Part shown: piece by piece, positions 61,620-64,000 of the stretch
Layout: each line of letters begins with the position of its first letter
Numbering within the stretch: the stretch's first letter is position 1
DNA from: Methylocystis sp. Sn-Cys
Lineage (GTDB): Bacteria; Pseudomonadota; Alphaproteobacteria; Rhizobiales; Beijerinckiaceae
Assembly (NCBI RefSeq): GCF_016745395.1
Contig: NZ_JAERVJ010000003.1
Coordinates: 257,293-321,292 of the forward strand
Reading direction: 5' to 3'
DNA: 64,000 nt
Program-made: the position numbers and the translations under genes
Notes under the pieces: generated by a model
What the model saw: the letters and a program-made list of their open reading frames with translations, nothing else
Databases searched by the model: none
What the model was told of the DNA's origin: nothing

Positions 61620-62575
61620 TCGACGTGGCCGGGCAGGCGAATGGGGCGCTCTCGCCCTATCGCCGCTTCATGCGTTCCGAATGGGCGAGCCTGCGCGCCG
61701 ATACGCCGCTGACTTTGACGCTCGACGACCTCACGCGCTTAAAATCGGTCGGCGATCCGATCTCGCTCGAAGAAGTCATCGAAATCTATCTACCGCTCTC
61801 GCGTCTGCTTGCCCTTTACGTCGCCGCGACGCAAGGGCTCTTCAAGGCGACGCAGCGGTTTCTGGGCGCCGAGGACGGCAAGGTTCCCTATATCATCGGC
61901 GTCGCCGGCTCCGTGGCCGTCGGCAAATCCACGACCGCGCGCATCCTCAAGGCGCTGCTGTCGCGCTGGCCGAATACGCCGAAAGTGGAGCTTATCACCA
62001 CCGACGGCTTTCTTCTTCCCAACGCCGTGCTCGAACGCGAAGGGCTGATGGAGAAGAAGGGCTTTCCGGAAAGCTACGACAATAAGGCGCTACTGCGTTT
62101 TCTCTCGGCCGTGAAGGCCGGCCAGCGCCAAGTGTGCGCGCCGGTTTATTCGCATCTGACCTATGATGTTGTCCCGGGCGAGTCGGCCTGTTTCGACGGG
62201 CCGGACATTCTCATCGTCGAGGGCGTGAATGTGCTTGCCGCGCGGCCGTCGCGTCAGCCGAAGGAAATTCCCTTCGTCTCGGATTTCTTCGATTTCTCGG
62301 TCTATCTCGACGCCAGCGAGGAACTGCTGGAGCGCTGGTATGTTGAGCGCTTCCTCCAGTTGCGCGAGACGGCGTTCCGCGACCCGCGGTCATACTTCCG
62401 CAAATACGCCGATCTTTCGGACGACGAGACAGTGAGCGTGGCGAAAGACATCTGGACGCGCATCAATCTTGAAAACCTGCGCCAGAACATCGCGCCGACG
62501 CGGCCGCGGGCGAGCCTGATCCTCACAAAGGGCGCCGATCACCGCATCGAGGAAGTGGCGCTGCGGAAGTTGTGA
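61616..62575 (+). CDS. coaA: pantothenate kinase, type I
   Basis: Phosphorylates pantothenate in CoA synthesis. A 319-residue PRK-fold kinase: [20 protein letters not shown] (Walker A), [56 protein letters not shown], and [23 protein letters not shown] 61616 overlaps the hisE stop. The his-coaA linkage is usual in Hyphomicrobiales. It converges on the PdxR-like gene across a family A repeat. Confidence 0.97.
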   Translation: MIDVAGQANGALSPYRRFMRSEWASLRADTPLTLTLDDLTRLKSVGDPISLEEVIEIYLPLSRLLALYVAATQGLFKATQRFLGAEDGKVPYIIGVAGSVAVGKSTTARILKALLSRWPNTPKVELITTDGFLLPNAVLEREGLMEKKGFPESYDNKALLRFLSAVKAGQRQVCAPVYSHLTYDVVPGESACFDGPDILIVEGVNVLAARPSRQPKEIPFVSDFFDFSVYLDASEELLERWYVERFLQLRETAFRDPRSYFRKYADLSDDETVSVAKDIWTRINLENLRQNIAPTRPRASLILTKGADHRIEEVALRKL

Positions 62576-62608
62576 CGCCTTTCCGCTTGAACAGCACGCT
62601 TGGGGCCT

Positions 62609-62718
62609 TGTCATTCCCGGCGGGCAGAAAGCCCGACCGGGAATCCAGAGCCACAATAGCGCCGGTTCTGCTCTGGATTCCCGATCGCTCGCTGCGCGAG
62701 CGTCGGGAATGACAGTGA
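62609..62718. repeat. intergenic palindromic repeat, family A copy 4
   Basis: TGTCATTCCCGGCGGGCAGA, AGCCCGACCGGGAATCCAG, GCTCTGGATTCCCGATCGCT, GCGAGCGTCGGGAATGACAG: nearly the same as 14895-15004 and 37044-37153. Between convergent genes coaA and the PdxR-like gene. Confidence 0.92.
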
Positions 62719-62736
62719 GCCAGCCGAGCGAGTACG

Positions 62737-64000
62737 TCACTGCCCCGTGACGATCTTCATGAACCGCGCGCAGTCTTCCGCAAGACGTGGCTCGAAGAGA
62801 TTTGTTGCGCCGAGCAACAGGCCCTGCCGCTCGACTGTGTGATACCACGAGGATAGTGGCGTCGGGGCAAAACCGGCGGCAATCGCACGTGCCGCGATCT
62901 CGCGATCATCGGCGTCGGGCGGCAGCGTCAAACACACGCCGAGGCCTCCCGCTGCGACGTCGAATGCGCCGCCCGAGGCGGCGCGAAGGCAATTCGCGAG
63001 CGCGTTCCGCCGCGCGCGATAGAGCCGTTTCATGCGGCGCAAATGCCGCAGAAAATGCCCCTCGGCGATAAAGGCGGCCACGGCGCGCTGCGTCGCCGGC
63101 GCGGGCGCTGGCGTGAGGGTCGCCGTCGCCTCGGCGAAGCGCGCCGCGAGCGGCGGCGGCACGACCAAAAAGCCGAGTCGCAATGATGGGCTGATGGTCT
63201 TGCTGAAGGTGCCGGCGTAGATCACGCGGGCGTCGCGATCGAGTGAGGCAAGGGCGGGCGCGGCGCGGCCGTCGAGCTGTAGTTCGCCCAGATAATCGTC
63301 CTCTATGATCCATGCGTCGGCGTCACGCGTCCATTGCAGCAGGGCCGCACGCCGGGCGAGCGACATGGTCATGCCGAGCGGGGCTTGCTGCCCCGGCGTG
63401 ACAATGGCGAGAGCGGCGTCCGGCGCCTGGCGAACGCCCTCGCACACATCGAGGCCCTCGCAGTCCACGCGGATTGGATTGATCGCCAGCCCGGCGATGG
63501 TCAAAGCGTCGCGCGTCAGCGGAAAGCCAGGTTCCTCCGCCCATGCGACGGCGTTTCGCAGTGGCAAGGCGCGCAAGGCAAGGCCGAGTGCGCCTGTGAA
63601 GCCGGCTGTCACCAGCACCTGCTCGGGCTTGCAGCTCACGCCGCGCGCGATCGCCAGATAGGCGCAGATCGCTTCTCTCAACGCGGCCTCGCCGCGTGGG
63701 TCGGGATAGCAGACCGGCGCGGCCGCGGCGGCGCGGGCGTGACGCGCCATCAGGCGAGACCATTGGCTGAAGGGGAAGGCGTCCTGCGCCGGAACGCCCA
63801 TCTGGAAGAGGAGCGGCGGTCGGTCGAAATCGCGGAAGAGGTCCGGTCTCAGCCCATGCCTGGGCGTGTTTTGTGTTTGCGTCGCAGGAGGCCCGATCCG
63901 TTGCGCGACACGCGTGCCGCCCGGCCCAAGGGCTTCCGTGAACTGTTCGTCGCTCAGCCGTTCATAGGCCACCCGCACCGTGCCGCGCGCGACGCCAAGC
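62737..64000 (-). CDS. MocR/PdxR-type transcriptional regulator, N-terminus beyond the window
   Basis: A GntR-HTH plus aminotransferase-fold regulator, cut by the window's right edge. In the available ~420 codons the end of the HTH is seen (LGVARGTVRVAYERLSDEQF), followed by the class I aminotransferase domain: QVLVTAGFTGALGLALRALP, FPLTRDALTIAGLAINPIRV, VTPGQQAPLGMTMS, IIEDDYLGELQLDGRA and YAGTFSKTISPSLRLGFL with the PLP Lys. These proteins sense PLP or amino acids and control, for example, vitamin B6 or taurine genes. No nearby target is visible. Frame continues past 64000, so the true start is missing. Confidence 0.88.
   Translation of the reverse strand, partial: LGVARGTVRVAYERLSDEQFTEALGPGGTRVAQRIGPPATQTQNTPRHGLRPDLFRDFDRPPLLFQMGVPAQDAFPFSQWSRLMARHARAAAAAPVCYPDPRGEAALREAICAYLAIARGVSCKPEQVLVTAGFTGALGLALRALPLRNAVAWAEEPGFPLTRDALTIAGLAINPIRVDCEGLDVCEGVRQAPDAALAIVTPGQQAPLGMTMSLARRAALLQWTRDADAWIIEDDYLGELQLDGRAAPALASLDRDARVIYAGTFSKTISPSLRLGFLVVPPPLAARFAEATATLTPAPAPATQRAVAAFIAEGHFLRHLRRMKRLYRARRNALANCLRAASGGAFDVAAGGLGVCLTLPPDADDREIAARAIAAGFAPTPLSSWYHTVERQGLLLGATNLFEPRLAEDCARFMKIVTGQ

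Overview
The window is GC-rich (the only clearly AT-rich stretch is about 8.28-9.78 kb) and reads as a chromosomal segment of an alphaproteobacterium, most likely Hyphomicrobiales. Support comes from the DivK-PleD pair, a DUF1674 (SDHAF4-type) gene, DUF3572, DUF2628 inside the his operon, DUF6456 and the his-coaA arrangement. A methanotroph of the Methylocystis/Methylosinus kind would fit a hydrogenase island of this type, but no methane-oxidation gene lies in the window, so that is inference.

Layout. 0.1-2.3 kb: rsmB, a DUF1674 gene and sufE. 2.4-4.8 kb: a restriction-modification island with a candidate endonuclease, a Vsr-type endonuclease and a 5-cytosine methyltransferase, and a perfect palindrome upstream of the methyltransferase. 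5-7.6 kb: lemA, cysE, yidD and a membrane-anchored unknown. 7.7-9.7 kb: a decayed IS1595-type transposase followed by an AT-rich gene ending in a HEPN-like motif. 9.8-22.5 kb: mixed genes, including a DnaA-C-like regulator with DUF6456, a membrane-anchored GH1-like protein with a free-standing relative of its membrane domain, an L,D-transpeptidase-like lipoprotein, a second cysE, tRNA-Arg(ACG), an outer-membrane barrel, an Old Yellow Enzyme, a flavin reductase and a frameshifted SDR.

22.9-37.0 kb: one co-directional hydrogenase block, hupS-hupL-hupC-hupD-(76-aa membrane protein)-hupF-hupG-hupH-hupI-hupJ-hupK-hypA-hypB-hypF-hypC-hypD-hypE. It is preceded by a GG-N10-GC sigma-54 promoter. HupS carries all six cysteines of the O2-tolerant proximal cluster. 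HypA-F build the Ni-Fe(CN)2CO centre, HupD trims HupL, HupF-K assist assembly, and HupC passes electrons to the quinone pool.

37.2-43.2 kb: an operon of substrate-binding protein, di-haem oxidoreductase and TonB-dependent receptor, next to an orphan YqeB/EF2563-type molybdenum hydroxylase accessory gene. 43.4-46.9 kb: a coiled-coil protein, tRNA-Ala(GGC), divK-pleD and DUF3572. 47-51.6 kb: glycolate oxidase glcDEF with divergent glcG. 51.6-52.3 kb: an MNT/HEPN toxin-antitoxin pair. 52.3-56.5 kb: trpS, hslVU and an exported unknown. 56.9-62.6 kb: hisB-DUF2628-hisH-hisA-hisF-hisE-coaA, with an Mrr-type nuclease gene fitted between hisA and hisF. The right edge cuts a MocR/PdxR-type regulator.

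At least five families of intergenic palindromic repeats are scattered through the window. Two copies sit inside operons (hupS/hupL and hisF/hisE); several others sit between convergent genes.
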